Shown here one piece after another: positions 26,315 to 36,306 of a stretch of 64,000 bases of DNA (its first letter is position 1; the number at the start of each line of letters is the position of its first letter). This stretch comes from Arsukibacterium sp. UBA5043 (GTDB lineage Bacteria; Pseudomonadota; Gammaproteobacteria; Enterobacterales; Alteromonadaceae). Location: assembly GCA_002415085.1 (NCBI GenBank), contig DIBV01000006.1, positions 1 through 64,000 on the forward strand, in the 5' to 3' direction. The position numbers and the translations under genes are program-made. Below the pieces are notes generated by a model. The model was not told the DNA's origin. It did not search any database and saw only the letters and a program-made list of their open reading frames with translations.

Positions 26315-26704
26315 ATGCAAAACTGGATGGAATGGGCCGTTGCTTTTTTCTTGTTGTTAGGTGGATGTTTTGTGTTAATTGGCTCGATAGGTTTAAGCCG
26401 GATGCCTGACTTTTTTATGCGGTTACACGGTCCGACTAAAGCCACGACCCTTGGCATGGGTGGTATTTTACTGGGCTCAATTTTCTATTTTAGTTTGCTG
26501 CAAAGCGTCAGTGTACATGAATTGCTGATTACTATTTTCCTGCTGATAACCGCACCGATAAGTGCCCATATGTTGATCAAAACCGCATTGCATCATCAGT
26601 TAAGAGCAATCGAACGCACAGGCGGTGAGCGCGAGTTAAAAAAGGGGCAACAGGAAGGTAGCCCGGATACGAAGAAAGCCCTGGCAGGAGATGACAAGCC
26701 TTAA
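26315..26704 (+). CDS. mrpG: Mrp antiporter subunit G
   Basis: The 129-aa protein has three membrane helices and the MrpG signature GLSRMPDFFMRLHGPTKATTLG. A charged C-terminal tail of about 40 residues extends beyond the core. It is the last gene of the operon and is convergent with ptsO, with seven bases between the stop codons. An AGGAG site lies seven bases before its ATG. Confidence 0.95.
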   Translation: MQNWMEWAVAFFLLLGGCFVLIGSIGLSRMPDFFMRLHGPTKATTLGMGGILLGSIFYFSLLQSVSVHELLITIFLLITAPISAHMLIKTALHHQLRAIERTGGERELKKGQQEGSPDTKKALAGDDKP

Positions 26705-26711
26705 AGAGGTT

Positions 26712-26984
26712 TTACTCGCCAAAGCCTTGTTCTATAAGTGAAACTACGGCGCTCAATGCCGCTTCAGCATCAGTGCCCTCCGCGGTTACCTGCAAGGTTT
26801 TGCCTTTACTACTGGCCAGCATAAGTAAGGCTAATACACTGCAGGCATCAGCGGTTTTATCTTGATAAACTAATTCAATATGAGCCTGAAACTGCTGGCA
26901 CAGCTGTGCAAGTTTAGTCGCTGCCCTGGCATGTAAACCCAGTTGATTTACGATAGTGACGTTGCGGCTAAGCTTAGTGGCCAT
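26712..26984 (-). CDS. ptsO: Nitrogen-PTS phosphocarrier NPr
   Basis: NPr transfers phosphate from EI-Ntr to EIIA-Ntr. The 90-aa HPr-like protein carries the phosphorylated His18 in QLGLHARAA. An open frame extends upstream to 27086, but it lies inside rapZ; ATG 26984 fits the family and gives an 11-base overlap with rapZ. Ser46-type regulation is not expected, although the SSKG segment is present. It is the last gene of the rpoN block. Confidence 0.94.
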   Translation of the reverse strand: MATKLSRNVTIVNQLGLHARAATKLAQLCQQFQAHIELVYQDKTADACSVLALLMLASSKGKTLQVTAEGTDAEAALSAVVSLIEQGFGE

Positions 26985-27831
26985 GGTGACGAACCAGCTC
27001 TCTGTGCCGGATTTGCACGTCTTCCCGTTGGCTGCGATAGCTCTCAGCCAGACTCTCTGCGATGTAAACGGAACGGTGCTGACCACCGGTACACCCTATT
27101 GCAATGGTTAGATAACTGCGGTTGTTGCGTTCCAGATGCGGTAGCCAACTGCTGATAAAACTATTGATGTGCCAGGTATATTTAGCAACCACCGCCTGAG
27201 ATGCCAGATAATTTTTAACCGGTTGATCGAGGCCGGTTAATGGCTTTAACTCAGGCTCCCAATGGGGATTGGGTAAAAAACGAGCATCAAAAACAAAATC
27301 AGCATCTTTAGGGATGCCATATTTAAAGCCGAATGATTCAAACAACATGACCAGACGGCCGGTTTTTTGGCCCAGGATCCGTTCTCGCAATTGTTCTGCA
27401 AGCTGATGAACATTCAGTTCGGTGGTATCAATATATAAATCTGCTCGGCTGGAAATAGGGTCTAACAGCTGCTGTTCACGAGAAATTGCTTCGTCCAGAG
27501 ACATTGCCTGATGCGACAGCGGATGCAATCGACGGGTTTCACTGAAACGTTTTATTAAGCTGGCGTGATCAGCATCAAGATACAATATTGTCAGATCAAG
27601 TTTTCGGGGCAGGTACGATAAGATATCTGCAAGTTCGTCAGGGTCTTGGGGTAAATTGCGCACATCAATGCTAACTGCCACCCGCTCATACTGGCCCATT
27701 ACCGTAGTAGCAAGGGTCGGTAACAGGTTTACCGGAATATTATCGACGCAGTAGTAGCCAAGATCTTCCAATACCCTTAACGCCACTGATTTGCCTGAGC
27801 CCGAACGACCGCTGACGACCAATAGTTTCAT
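26974..27831 (-). CDS. rapZ: RNase adapter protein RapZ
   Basis: RapZ is an RNA-binding adapter that in E. coli guides RNase E to the small RNA GlmZ and so tunes GlcN6P synthase. The 285-aa protein has the N-terminal P-loop GRSGSGKSVAL and the C-terminal domain with IGCTGGQHRSVYIAE. It overlaps ptsN by four bases and ptsO by 11. No GlmZ/GlmY homologue is visible in this window. Confidence 0.95.
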   Translation of the reverse strand: MKLLVVSGRSGSGKSVALRVLEDLGYYCVDNIPVNLLPTLATTVMGQYERVAVSIDVRNLPQDPDELADILSYLPRKLDLTILYLDADHASLIKRFSETRRLHPLSHQAMSLDEAISREQQLLDPISSRADLYIDTTELNVHQLAEQLRERILGQKTGRLVMLFESFGFKYGIPKDADFVFDARFLPNPHWEPELKPLTGLDQPVKNYLASQAVVAKYTWHINSFISSWLPHLERNNRSYLTIAIGCTGGQHRSVYIAESLAESYRSQREDVQIRHRELVRHHGH

Positions 27832-28301
27832 GATGTACCCATCACCTCACTGGCGTCGATGATCAACTGATATAACTGCTCGTCCGATTCTGCATGGCGG
27901 ATTTTGCGGGTGAGTTCTTTCTGACTTAGCAAGCGGGCAATACCGGCGAGGGTAGTTAAATGCGCCTGACACTGTTCTTCAGGAATCAAAATAGCGCAAA
28001 AGATATCTACCGCCTGATTATCAATGGCATCAAAGGCAATGGTATCTTTGGTTACCACAAATACCAAAATAGGCTGGGTAACCGTTTTAAGCTTGCCATG
28101 CGGAATAGCAATACCTCCGCCGATACCGGTAGAGCCGAGCTTTTCCCGGGTCATTAATGCTTCAAGAATAGTGTACTCGCTTATGTCAGGTAAGCGCTGA
28201 TGCGCTAACTCTGCAATATATTCGAGAACTCGTTTTTTGCTGTTAAAAAGAACTGCACTCTTGGTGCAGTTCTCGGCTAGCATAGCGCTTAAGTTGATCA
28301 T
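27828..28301 (-). CDS. ptsN: Nitrogen regulatory EIIA-Ntr
   Basis: EIIA-Ntr is the output protein of the nitrogen phosphotransferase system, regulating potassium transport and other targets according to its phosphorylation. The 157-aa protein has the fructose-type EIIA domain with phospho-acceptor His68 in GGGIAIPHGKL. It lies six bases after hpf and overlaps rapZ by four bases. Confidence 0.95.
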   Translation of the reverse strand: MINLSAMLAENCTKSAVLFNSKKRVLEYIAELAHQRLPDISEYTILEALMTREKLGSTGIGGGIAIPHGKLKTVTQPILVFVVTKDTIAFDAIDNQAVDIFCAILIPEEQCQAHLTTLAGIARLLSQKELTRKIRHAESDEQLYQLIIDASEVMGTS

Positions 28302-28307
28302 ATGAGT

Positions 28308-28595
28308 TTAGTGTCGGGCTATTTTTTCTTTATGTTTAATAACTTGCCTATCGAGTTTATCAATTAACTGGTCGATGGCCGCGTACATATTTTCATCTTC
28401 CGAGGCAGCAAAAACTTCACCGCCGGTCAAATGCAGTTTGGCTTCCGCTATTTGTTTCAATTTTTCCACGTTTAGGATGACATGTACATTGTTAATATGG
28501 TCAAAGTGACGTTCCAGCTTGGCGAATTTATTGTCTACGTATTCTTTTAATGCAGTGGTAATTTCTACATGACGACCCGTTAAGTTGATTTGCAT
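28308..28595 (-). CDS. hpf: Ribosome hibernation promoting factor HPF (short form)
   Basis: HPF binds the 30S subunit during stationary phase and promotes 100S ribosome dimers. The 95-aa short form has the beta-alpha-beta fold with MQINLTGRHVEITTAL at the start and FAASEDENMYAAIDQLIDKLDRQ near the end. It lies 26 bp after rpoN in the conserved block. Confidence 0.95.
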   Translation of the reverse strand: MQINLTGRHVEITTALKEYVDNKFAKLERHFDHINNVHVILNVEKLKQIAEAKLHLTGGEVFAASEDENMYAAIDQLIDKLDRQVIKHKEKIARH

Positions 28596-28621
28596 AGACG
28601 TTTTCCTTCTGTTTTGCTGAC

Positions 28622-30118
28622 CTAAACCAAGGTCTTGCGTTGATTCGATGGCGGAATAAACAGGGCCTCACGATACTTGGCAATGGTTCGCCGCGCTACA
28701 TTAATGCCTTGATCTGACAATATATCTGCCATCTTGCTGTCACTTAGTGGCTTGGCTGGGTTTTCAGCCGCCACCAGCTTTTTAATAAATGCCCGAATCG
28801 CTGTGGAGGAGCATTCACCACCACTTTCTGTACTAACATGACTGGAAAAAAAGAATTTAAGTTCAAATATTCCCCGGGGAGTATGCATAAATTTCTGGGT
28901 CGTAACTCGGGATATCGTCGACTCGTGCATACCTACCATCTCGGCCACGTCATTTAATACCATGGGTTTCATCGCTTCTTCGCCGTGCTCAAAAAAGGCT
29001 TGTTGCTGCTGCACAATACAGTTTGCAACCTTTAATAAGGTGTCATTACGGCTTTCAAGGCTTTTCAGAAACCACTTTGCCTCCTGTAGGTGAGACCTGA
29101 TGAACTGAGTGTCAGCAGTATTTTTAGCGGTACGCGACAACGCCGCATATTGCTGATTTATCCTGACTTTTGGCATTGCATCCGGGTTTAATTCCACTTG
29201 CCAGCGGCCCTTCACTTTCATTACCGAGACGTCAGGAATCACGTATTGTTGTTCCTGCCGAATCACGTCTGCCCCTGGTCGGGGGTTTAAACTGAGAATG
29301 AGCCGCATCACTTCTTTTAGCTCATCTTCTTTCAGTCTAGTCACCCGCATCAAAGAACGAAAGTCGCGGTTCGCTAAATAATCAGTATGTTCTTTAATGA
29401 CATGTTGTGCTTGCGGTAAAAACGGCGTGTTGGGGTCAAATTGACGCAGTTGCACCAGCAGACATTCGGCAATAGTGCGGGCACCGACCCCAACAGGGTC
29501 AAACAATTGGATCCGCTTAATCACGGCTTCGACTTCATCTTCTTCGACATCAGGCAGACCCAATGACTCCAGAATTTCGGCCACATCTATGGTCAGCAAT
29601 CCGGTTTCATCGATGCCTTCAATAATAATTTCGGCGATGGCTAAATCAGTTTCTGAGAATGGCGTTAACTGCATTTGCCAGCGCAGGTAATCTTGCAGGG
29701 TTTCACTGGTTTCACCCTGAAAAACCATATCTTCATCAGGGGGCGACCCTGCACTGACTGGCGCGGCACTAATCAAATCATCCCAGTTATTATCCAGCGG
29801 CAGATCGTCTTGCAGACCTTGTTCGGCAATTGATTCACTGCTGTCACGTTCGGCAATTTCTGTCAGATTTTCCTGGGCAGTGTCGTTACTTTCCTCTGAT
29901 GCCGAGCGAGTATCGTTATCATTAACATCACTACTATCCGGATCTGCAGAAAAGCTCTCAAACTCATCTTCACTTTCCAGCAACGGATTTGCATCCAGAG
30001 CTTCCTGTATTTCCTGCTGCAGCTCAATGGTTGATAATTGCAGTAAGCGGATAGCTTGCTGCAATTGCGGTGTCATTGTAAGTTGCTGACCTAGCCGAAG
30101 TTGCAAAGAGGGTTTCAT
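28622..30118 (-). CDS. rpoN: RNA polymerase sigma-54 factor
   Basis: Sigma-54 directs RNA polymerase to -24/-12 promoters and needs ATP-driven activators. The 498-aa protein has the Gln/Leu-rich region I ([20 protein letters not shown]), a long acidic region II (about 50-125), the core-binding domain and the HTH. It ends in the RpoN box region ([15 protein letters not shown], about 477-491). It is located between lptB and hpf, as in E. coli. Confidence 0.97.
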   Translation of the reverse strand: MKPSLQLRLGQQLTMTPQLQQAIRLLQLSTIELQQEIQEALDANPLLESEDEFESFSADPDSSDVNDNDTRSASEESNDTAQENLTEIAERDSSESIAEQGLQDDLPLDNNWDDLISAAPVSAGSPPDEDMVFQGETSETLQDYLRWQMQLTPFSETDLAIAEIIIEGIDETGLLTIDVAEILESLGLPDVEEDEVEAVIKRIQLFDPVGVGARTIAECLLVQLRQFDPNTPFLPQAQHVIKEHTDYLANRDFRSLMRVTRLKEDELKEVMRLILSLNPRPGADVIRQEQQYVIPDVSVMKVKGRWQVELNPDAMPKVRINQQYAALSRTAKNTADTQFIRSHLQEAKWFLKSLESRNDTLLKVANCIVQQQQAFFEHGEEAMKPMVLNDVAEMVGMHESTISRVTTQKFMHTPRGIFELKFFFSSHVSTESGGECSSTAIRAFIKKLVAAENPAKPLSDSKMADILSDQGINVARRTIAKYREALFIPPSNQRKTLV

Positions 30119-30164
30119 TTACGTCTATTTCTCTCCTGAAGCAGGCGTTTGTTATTTTTCTTAA

Positions 30165-30887
30165 CTATAGCCTGAATTGCTCGCCCAGGTATACATCACG
30201 AACCTGCTGATTCACTAATACTTCCTGTGGGGGGCCGGCGGCAATCAGTTCACCATGACTGACGATATAGGCCATTTCACAAACATCAAGGGTTTCCCTG
30301 ACATTGTGGTCGGTAATTAATACTCCGATGCCTCGTTGCCCCAGATGCTGAATAATTTTTTTGATGTCCAGCACTGAAATCGGATCGACACCGGCAAAGG
30401 GTTCATCCAGCAGAATAAACGCCGGATTTGCAGCAAGTGCTCTGGCAATTTCCACCCGGCGTCGTTCGCCTCCGGACAAGCTCATCCCCAGACTGTTTTT
30501 AATATGGCCGATATGAAACTCTTCCAGTAAGTCATCTGCCAGCTCTTCGCGCTTAGCGTTGCTGAGATCATTACGGGTTTGTAATATCGCTAATAAATTG
30601 TCATAAACTGTCAACTTTCGGAAAATAGAACTTTCCTGAGGTAAATAACCAATACCAGCTCTTGCCCTGGCATGAATAGGATCGAACGTAATATCCTGAT
30701 TATTTAGAATAATTTTACCTTTGTCCGACGGGACCAGGCCCACAATCATATAAAAGGTAGTGGTTTTGCCGGCGCCGTTTGGTCCAAGCAAGCCGACAAT
30801 CTGACCAGCACTGACTTCAAGGCTGACATCTTTGACCACCTGTCTGCCTTTATAACTTTTAGCCAGATGCGCTGCCACTAACTTCAT
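30165..30887 (-). CDS. lptB: LPS export ABC transporter ATP-binding protein LptB
   Basis: LptB is the ATPase that drives lipopolysaccharide extraction by LptFG and transport to the outer membrane. The 240-aa protein has Walker [14 protein letters not shown], signature [15 protein letters not shown], Walker [14 protein letters not shown] and the H-loop ITDHNVRET. It overlaps lptA by four bases. No lptFG genes are in the window. Confidence 0.96.
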   Translation of the reverse strand: MKLVAAHLAKSYKGRQVVKDVSLEVSAGQIVGLLGPNGAGKTTTFYMIVGLVPSDKGKIILNNQDITFDPIHARARAGIGYLPQESSIFRKLTVYDNLLAILQTRNDLSNAKREELADDLLEEFHIGHIKNSLGMSLSGGERRRVEIARALAANPAFILLDEPFAGVDPISVLDIKKIIQHLGQRGIGVLITDHNVRETLDVCEMAYIVSHGELIAAGPPQEVLVNQQVRDVYLGEQFRL

Positions 30888-31378
30888 GGATTTTCCTTGG
30901 TTTGAGGAGTGAAAATCGTTGTTACCCGTTTTTTCTGCTCACCACTTTCGGCGCTGATTTGTTGCGTTTCAATATTGTATCGAATGACGGCGGCTTGCAC
31001 CTCGCTGCCACTCTGGCTTAGCTGGGCGTTACCGCTTAACGTCAGTGTGCGGCTGGCAAGGTCATACCGGATCTCAGCTGCGGTGGCAGTTACCGGTATT
31101 TCACCTTCCAATAGCTGGCTGTATTGCACTGGTGTACCTGTGGTAATAAATACTTCATTGCCTTTTCCTGCACTGGCATTAATTTCTAACCGGTCAGCTT
31201 TAATATGCAAGCTGCCCTGGCGCACTTCGACATTTTGGGTATAAACGGATACATAGTCTTTGATTGATGTTTCGTTATTGTCAGAAGTAATAGCAATTGG
31301 TTGGCTGTAATCTGCGTCAACGGCAAAGCAGTTTGCACTAAGCAGTGCAGTGAGGAAAAAGAGATTAATTCTGTTCAT
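30884..31378 (-). CDS. lptA: LPS transport periplasmic protein LptA
   Basis: LptA forms the periplasmic beta-jellyroll bridge that carries LPS between LptC and LptD. The 164-aa product starts [19 protein letters not shown], a signal peptide cleaved near residue 20. An upstream in-frame start at 31408 would give a poor, charged N-terminus. The core repeats [13 protein letters not shown] and [17 protein letters not shown] are typical of the OstA fold. It overlaps lptC by 14 bases and lptB by four. Confidence 0.93.
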   Translation of the reverse strand: MNRINLFFLTALLSANCFAVDADYSQPIAITSDNNETSIKDYVSVYTQNVEVRQGSLHIKADRLEINASAGKGNEVFITTGTPVQYSQLLEGEIPVTATAAEIRYDLASRTLTLSGNAQLSQSGSEVQAAVIRYNIETQQISAESGEQKKRVTTIFTPQTKENP

Positions 31379-31922
31379 TGGCGTATACCGTCTCCAAATG
31401 CTTAACAATCCGCAGATTTTGCTGAGCTAAATCTGCCTGTAAGCCTATACCATTAATATAAAAACCTTTACCAATAATCTTCACCGGCGCCGAGGTTTGC
31501 AACATTTTACTTGGCAAAAGCAGTTCGAGATTATCAGTATCAATGCGATCGATCAGCTCGCTGCCACTGACATTAACAATTCGAACCTGCTGCTCCAGAA
31601 TAATTTTATCGTCTGGCAACCATATTCCAAACTGGCTGGTGACTTTCCATGCTGGCTGATGCTCAGCATCAAACAGAGTATATTCAGGCTTTTCGAACTG
31701 GGTGAAACCTAAACGTTCAAAAAACTCTAAGCGTTCAGCCTTAATGTGATCTGCCACATAACCCTGGCCGTCATAAAGGGTTCGGGTGACCTGTTCGGCA
31801 ATATAATCAGGCAACAGTTCACGGTCTGCATCATTTAGATTAAGTTGCTCAGTTTGGTTAAACCTGATGTAAGTTGCTGTCAGCACCAGTATAAACACCA
31901 ACATAAACAGCGTTTTTTTCAT
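31365..31922 (-). CDS. lptC: LPS export protein LptC
   Basis: LptC is a bitopic inner-membrane protein that passes LPS from LptBFG to LptA. The 185-aa protein has one N-terminal membrane helix (about 4-22) and a periplasmic OstA-like fold. It overlaps kdsC by four bases and lptA by 14, as expected for the operon. Confidence 0.93.
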   Translation of the reverse strand: MKKTLFMLVFILVLTATYIRFNQTEQLNLNDADRELLPDYIAEQVTRTLYDGQGYVADHIKAERLEFFERLGFTQFEKPEYTLFDAEHQPAWKVTSQFGIWLPDDKIILEQQVRIVNVSGSELIDRIDTDNLELLLPSKMLQTSAPVKIIGKGFYINGIGLQADLAQQNLRIVKHLETVYANEQN

Positions 31923-32473
31923 GAGCTGCTGCCATCGAACTGTTGAAACTTATGCTGGCTTATCAACAGTAAATCGGCCAGCTCACGTACTGCGCCGAAA
32001 CCACCAGGCAATGATGTCAGGTAATCAGCGTGCAGTCGCAGATAGGGATGGGCATCTTTAACTGCCACTGATAAGCCACAGTGTTGCATCACCTGCCAGT
32101 CTGATAAATCGTCGCCGATGTAGCCAATCTGCTCTGTGCTTAGCGCCAGTTGCTGCTGTAAACTGGCAAAGGCGGCCAGTTTATTTTCCTGGCCCTGATA
32201 AATATAAGGGACTGTTAGTGAACGCATTCGTTGTTCAACAATGGCTGATGTACGGCCGGTAATGATGGCTACCTCAATACCAGCGTGGCGCAACGCTTTT
32301 ATCCCAAAGCCATCCCGGGTATGAAAAGCTTTCAATTCTTCACCGTTATTGCCAAGATAAATCCGGCCATCAGAAAATACGCCGTCCACATCACAAATCA
32401 ATAATTTAATGGCGGCGGCACGGCGCAGAATCTCGTCACTGACAGGCTGATAAAGGGTGGCAAAAAGCGACAT
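31919..32473 (-). CDS. kdsC: 3-deoxy-D-manno-octulosonate 8-phosphate phosphatase
   Basis: KdsC removes phosphate from Kdo-8-phosphate in LPS core synthesis. The 184-aa HAD-family enzyme has the nucleophile motif ICDVDGVFSDG, the IITGRTS motif and the C-terminal GYIGDDLSDWQVM. It has no cap domain, typical of this tetrameric phosphatase. One base separates it from kdsD. Confidence 0.95.
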   Translation of the reverse strand: MSLFATLYQPVSDEILRRAAAIKLLICDVDGVFSDGRIYLGNNGEELKAFHTRDGFGIKALRHAGIEVAIITGRTSAIVEQRMRSLTVPYIYQGQENKLAAFASLQQQLALSTEQIGYIGDDLSDWQVMQHCGLSVAVKDAHPYLRLHADYLTSLPGGFGAVRELADLLLISQHKFQQFDGSSS

Positions 32474-32474
32474 G

Positions 32475-33455
32475 CTACAGTACTCCTGCTCGCAGCAAAT
32501 CGTGCATATTCATGGCACCCACCGGAGTGCGGTTCTGGTCAATGATCAGCAAGCCGTTAATTTTTTTCTGTTGCATAATCTTCAACGCTTCGCCAGCAAG
32601 CATGTCAGCATTGGCGGTAGTGCAGGGCGTGGTCATTACCTGTTCAATTGCGGTGCTGTGGATATCCAGTTTAAGGTCTAGGATCCGTCGTAAGTCGCCA
32701 TCAGTAAAAATACCGGCCAGACTCTGATCATCATTAACGACCGCTGTCATACCGAGACCCTTTTCTGAGATTTCCAGTAATGCTTCTTTGATGGTAGCGT
32801 GTCGCCTCACTATCGGCACTTGGCTGTCTTTATGCATTACATCGCTCAGCCTGAGCAATAATTTACGGCCAAGACTGCCACCAGGATGGGACAGGGCAAA
32901 GTCGTCGGCAGAAAAGCCCCGGGCATCCAGCAGGGCAACAGCCAGGGCATCTCCCATCGCCAACGTTGCCGTAGTGCTTGCCGTCGGTGCCAATCCAAGC
33001 GGACAGGCTTCCTGTTCTACCCTTACACACAAATGAACATCTGATAATTTTGCCAAAGTAGAGGCCGGGTTACCTGACATGCTGATTAGGGTAATACCCA
33101 ATCGTTTAATTACGGGCAGTATGGTTAAAATTTCTGCAGTTTCACCCGAGTTGGAAATAGCCAGCACAATATCACCTGCGGTCAGCATGCCTAAGTCACC
33201 ATGGCTGGCTTCAGCAGGATGTACAAAAAACGCCGGTGTACCGGTTGAGGCTAAGGTGGCCGATATCTTATTGGCGATGTGGCCGGATTTGCCCATACCC
33301 ATCACAATAACTTTGCCCTTACTGTGAAATAATAGCTGGCAGGCTTGTTCAAAATCGGCGTTGATATATTGCGCAAGCTGACGTACGGCTTCTGCTTCAA
33401 TCTGCAGTACTTCCAGTGCCCGGTTACAAAACGTGCTGATCATAGTAATTGCCAT
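32475..33455 (-). CDS. kdsD: Arabinose-5-phosphate isomerase
   Basis: KdsD interconverts ribulose-5-phosphate and arabinose-5-phosphate, the first step toward Kdo. The 326-aa protein has an N-terminal SIS domain (about 35-180, with GMGKSGHIANKISATLASTGTPAFFVHPAEASHGD) and two C-terminal CBS domains (about 205-325). The start is given as ATG 33455; ATG 33443, four codons inside, is equally possible since neither has a strong ribosome-binding site. It lies 14 bp after yrbG. Confidence 0.95.
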   Translation of the reverse strand: MAITMISTFCNRALEVLQIEAEAVRQLAQYINADFEQACQLLFHSKGKVIVMGMGKSGHIANKISATLASTGTPAFFVHPAEASHGDLGMLTAGDIVLAISNSGETAEILTILPVIKRLGITLISMSGNPASTLAKLSDVHLCVRVEQEACPLGLAPTASTTATLAMGDALAVALLDARGFSADDFALSHPGGSLGRKLLLRLSDVMHKDSQVPIVRRHATIKEALLEISEKGLGMTAVVNDDQSLAGIFTDGDLRRILDLKLDIHSTAIEQVMTTPCTTANADMLAGEALKIMQQKKINGLLIIDQNRTPVGAMNMHDLLRAGVL

Positions 33456-33469
33456 AAATAAGAAAACGA

Positions 33470-34447
33470 TTATGCCGTTTGTGAGAATAACAGATATTGA
33501 TAACCAACGAATGCTGCCAGCAGTATAGCACCCTCTATCCGGTTAATCCGTTGCATCCGAGTCAGGCGTACTGACATCAGCAACATCAATACCGTGGCAC
33601 CGATCATCACATAACTGTCCCGCCCACCGGCATTAGGATCAATCATATCTGGCCCTATAACAGCGCCTAATCCCAAAACAGCCAGAATATTAAAGATATT
33701 AGAGCCAATAATATTACCCAGTGCTAAATCATCCTCACCTTTTAAAATACCAATAATACTGGCTGCTAATTCAGGCAGGCTGGTGCCAATAGCGATGATT
33801 GTTAAACCAATCACCAAATCACTCAGGCCGGCATAGCGGGCGATAGTCACAGCACCATGTACCAGCAGTTGCGAGCTGGCTAGCAAAAGTATCAGACCTG
33901 CTGCTGCCCATACAATGGCTTTAACAGTGGAAATATGAACGGTAGGGACATCGGCATTAATCTCTGCAATCAGCGGATCATCAGGGGTAGCATGTTTACC
34001 CCAGTACACTAATAATGCCAGAAAACTAAAAAATGCTACCAGTAATACGATCCCCTCAATCCGGGTTAGCAGGTGGTCCGACAGCAGATAGTAACCGAAC
34101 AGGGTACAAACTAATAACAACGGGAATTCACGGCGTAAGGTCAGTGAAGATACCGCAATGGGTTTTAGCAGTGCTGCAGCGCCAATAACCAGTAAAATAT
34201 TGGTGATATTAGAACCAACAGCATTGCCTACTGACGTGTCCAGCTTGCCTTGCCAGGCAGCGGTTGCCGACACCAGCATTTCAGGGGCCGAAGAACCCAT
34301 AGCTACAATGGTAAGGCCAATAACCATAGGAGAAATACCACTATTGCGGGCTATTGACGAAGCACCATACACAAAGCGATCAGCACTCCATATCAATAAC
34401 ACAAGGCCGACAATGACAAAAAAAATAGCGACGAGTAAAGGAGACAC
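33470..34447 (-). CDS. yrbG: Calcium/sodium antiporter (CaCA family, YrbG)
   Basis: This is a 325-aa inner-membrane cation/Ca2+ exchanger with about ten helices in two inverted halves. Each half carries an alpha repeat: GLTIVAMGSSAPEMLVS (about 44-60) and GLTIIAIGTSLPELAAS (about 213-229), with the conserved Glu residues. It is the first gene of the kds-lpt-rpoN block and is divergent from mlaF, exactly as in E. coli. Confidence 0.94.
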   Translation of the reverse strand: MSPLLVAIFFVIVGLVLLIWSADRFVYGASSIARNSGISPMVIGLTIVAMGSSAPEMLVSATAAWQGKLDTSVGNAVGSNITNILLVIGAAALLKPIAVSSLTLRREFPLLLVCTLFGYYLLSDHLLTRIEGIVLLVAFFSFLALLVYWGKHATPDDPLIAEINADVPTVHISTVKAIVWAAAGLILLLASSQLLVHGAVTIARYAGLSDLVIGLTIIAIGTSLPELAASIIGILKGEDDLALGNIIGSNIFNILAVLGLGAVIGPDMIDPNAGGRDSYVMIGATVLMLLMSVRLTRMQRINRIEGAILLAAFVGYQYLLFSQTA

Positions 34448-34621
34448 GCAGCAGTCCTGTAATTTATTGGTTAAGTTAACTGTATTTTCCGTGTTATTGT
34501 CGGTAATTGCAAAAAAAACCTGTCACTTCAGCTCTCTTCGATTTTTTCGCACACTTTGTTACGATTTTTTGTAACGACATTGAACTGCAATACCTTTACA
34601 ATACTACAACCTAAGGGATTT

Positions 34622-34678
34622 CTGGTATTCGATTGCAAACATACATGCTTGTATGTATATTGGCAAATTTAGTACCAG
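34622..34678 (+). promoter_or_regulatory. Nested palindrome upstream of mlaF
   Basis: Three nested arm pairs are visible: CTGGTA/TACCAG (34622-34627, 34673-34678), TTGC/GCAA (34633-34636, 34663-34666) and ACATACA/TGTATGT (34639-34645, 34650-34656). It lies about 45 bp before the mlaF start. It could be a leader hairpin or an operator of the mla operon. Confidence 0.4.
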
Positions 34679-34722
34679 GCCGGTAAAACTGCTTTCGCGG
34701 TTGTTTTCAGTTGGAGTCCAAT

Positions 34723-35526
34723 TTGTCCGATATTATGGTTGATATCCAGCACTTAAGCTTTTCCCGCGGTCAGCACCTGATATACGATGATATGAGTATG
34801 CAGGTTCGTCGTGGTAAAGTTACGGCCATTATGGGGCCGAGCGGCATTGGTAAAACGACGCTGCTTAAACTTATTGGCGGCCAGTTAAAGCCTGACAGCG
34901 GCCATATTTTGTTTGATGGCCAGGATATTCCGGCGTTGTCACGAGCTGATTTATATCAGGCGCGTAAAAAAATGAGCATGCTGTTTCAGAGCGGTGCCTT
35001 ATTTACCGAAATGTCAGTATTTGACAACGTAGCGTTTCCAATCCGTGAACACACCAGACTGCCCGAATCGTTAATCCGGCTTATCGTATTAATGAAACTT
35101 GAGTCTGTTGGCTTACGCGGTGCCCGCGATCTGAAGCCCGCAGAGTTGTCAGGTGGTATGGCGAGACGGGCGGCGCTGGCAAGGGCCATCGCGCTTGATC
35201 CGGAATTAATCATGTATGATGAACCTTTTGCCGGCCAGGATCCTATTTCAATGGGCGTGATTGTCCGGCTGATTAAAGAATTGAATAACGCGCTGGGTTT
35301 GACGTCAATCGTGGTTTCGCATGATGTTACGGAAGTAATGAGTATTGCCGATTACGTTTATGTGGTTGCAGAAAAGAAAGTAATTGGCCATGGCACTCCC
35401 GAGCAGCTTCGTCAGGATAAATCAGAACTGGTACAGCAGTTTTTGAAGGGGGAGGCGGACGGCGCAGTTCCCTTTCATTACCGGGCGCAAGCCTACGAAG
35501 ATGAATTGATGGAGTCTGCCAGGTGA
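34723..35526 (+). CDS. mlaF: Phospholipid ABC transporter ATP-binding protein MlaF
   Basis: MlaF is the ATPase of the MlaFEDB complex that moves phospholipids between the outer and inner membranes. The 267-aa protein has Walker [14 protein letters not shown], the Q-loop [11 protein letters not shown], signature [14 protein letters not shown] and Walker [14 protein letters not shown]. The start is uncommon: a TTG at 34723 is chosen because GGAG (34713-34716) is six bases upstream. The first in-frame ATG (34735) is too far from it, and TTG 34711 has no site. It overlaps mlaE by four bases. Confidence 0.93.
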   Translation: MSDIMVDIQHLSFSRGQHLIYDDMSMQVRRGKVTAIMGPSGIGKTTLLKLIGGQLKPDSGHILFDGQDIPALSRADLYQARKKMSMLFQSGALFTEMSVFDNVAFPIREHTRLPESLIRLIVLMKLESVGLRGARDLKPAELSGGMARRAALARAIALDPELIMYDEPFAGQDPISMGVIVRLIKELNNALGLTSIVVSHDVTEVMSIADYVYVVAEKKVIGHGTPEQLRQDKSELVQQFLKGEADGAVPFHYRAQAYEDELMESAR

Positions 35527-36305
35527 TAACAGACAAACTACAAACGCTTGGACGAGACACCATTAACAACATAGCGGGCTTTGGCCGCTCAGGTTTAATG
35601 TTATTCGGCGCTCTGGTTGGCAAACCCGACTTTCGAAAAGGTTTTCCGCTGCTCATCAGGCAGCTATATGTCATTGGTGTGTTATCGCTGTTGATCATTG
35701 TGGTATCAGGCTTGTTTATCGGCATGGTACTTGCCCTGCAGGGCTACACGGTGCTGGTAAAGTTTGGTGCTGAAGGGATGCTTGGGCCTCTGGTGGCATT
35801 AAGCTTGTTACGGGAACTTGGTCCGGTAGTGACCGCGTTACTATTTGCTGGCCGTGCCGGCAGTGCATTAACGGCAGAAATTGGTCTGATGAAAGCAACA
35901 GAACAATTGTCTGGCATGGAAATGATGGCAGTTGACCCGTTACGGCGAATTATAGCGCCACGTTTCTGGGCCGGCGTTATCAGCATGCCACTGTTGGCAC
36001 TGGTATTTAACGCGGTAGGTATCCTCGGCGGTCATTTGATCGGGGTGGACTGGCTGGGCGTAGATGGCGGAAGCTACTGGTCAACGATGCAAGCTAATGT
36101 TGATTTATATCAGGATGTACTGAATGGCGTCATCAAAAGTTTTGTTTTTGCTATTATCGTTGTCTGGATAGCATTACATAAAGGCTTTGATGCAGTGCCC
36201 ACATCAGAGGGAATTAGCCGGGCGACAACTCAGACCGTAGTGACAGCTTCACTAACGGTTCTGGGCTTTGACTTTATATTAACTGCATTAATGTTTGGTG
36301 GATAA
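35523..36305 (+). CDS. mlaE: Phospholipid ABC transporter permease MlaE
   Basis: MlaE is the inner-membrane permease of the Mla lipid transporter. The 260-aa protein has five to six hydrophobic helices and conserved segments [18 protein letters not shown] and [21 protein letters not shown]. It starts at GTG in a GTGA overlap with the mlaF stop. The mlaD start follows directly after its stop codon. Confidence 0.95.
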   Translation: MITDKLQTLGRDTINNIAGFGRSGLMLFGALVGKPDFRKGFPLLIRQLYVIGVLSLLIIVVSGLFIGMVLALQGYTVLVKFGAEGMLGPLVALSLLRELGPVVTALLFAGRAGSALTAEIGLMKATEQLSGMEMMAVDPLRRIIAPRFWAGVISMPLLALVFNAVGILGGHLIGVDWLGVDGGSYWSTMQANVDLYQDVLNGVIKSFVFAIIVVWIALHKGFDAVPTSEGISRATTQTVVTASLTVLGFDFILTALMFGG

Positions 36306-36306
36306 A

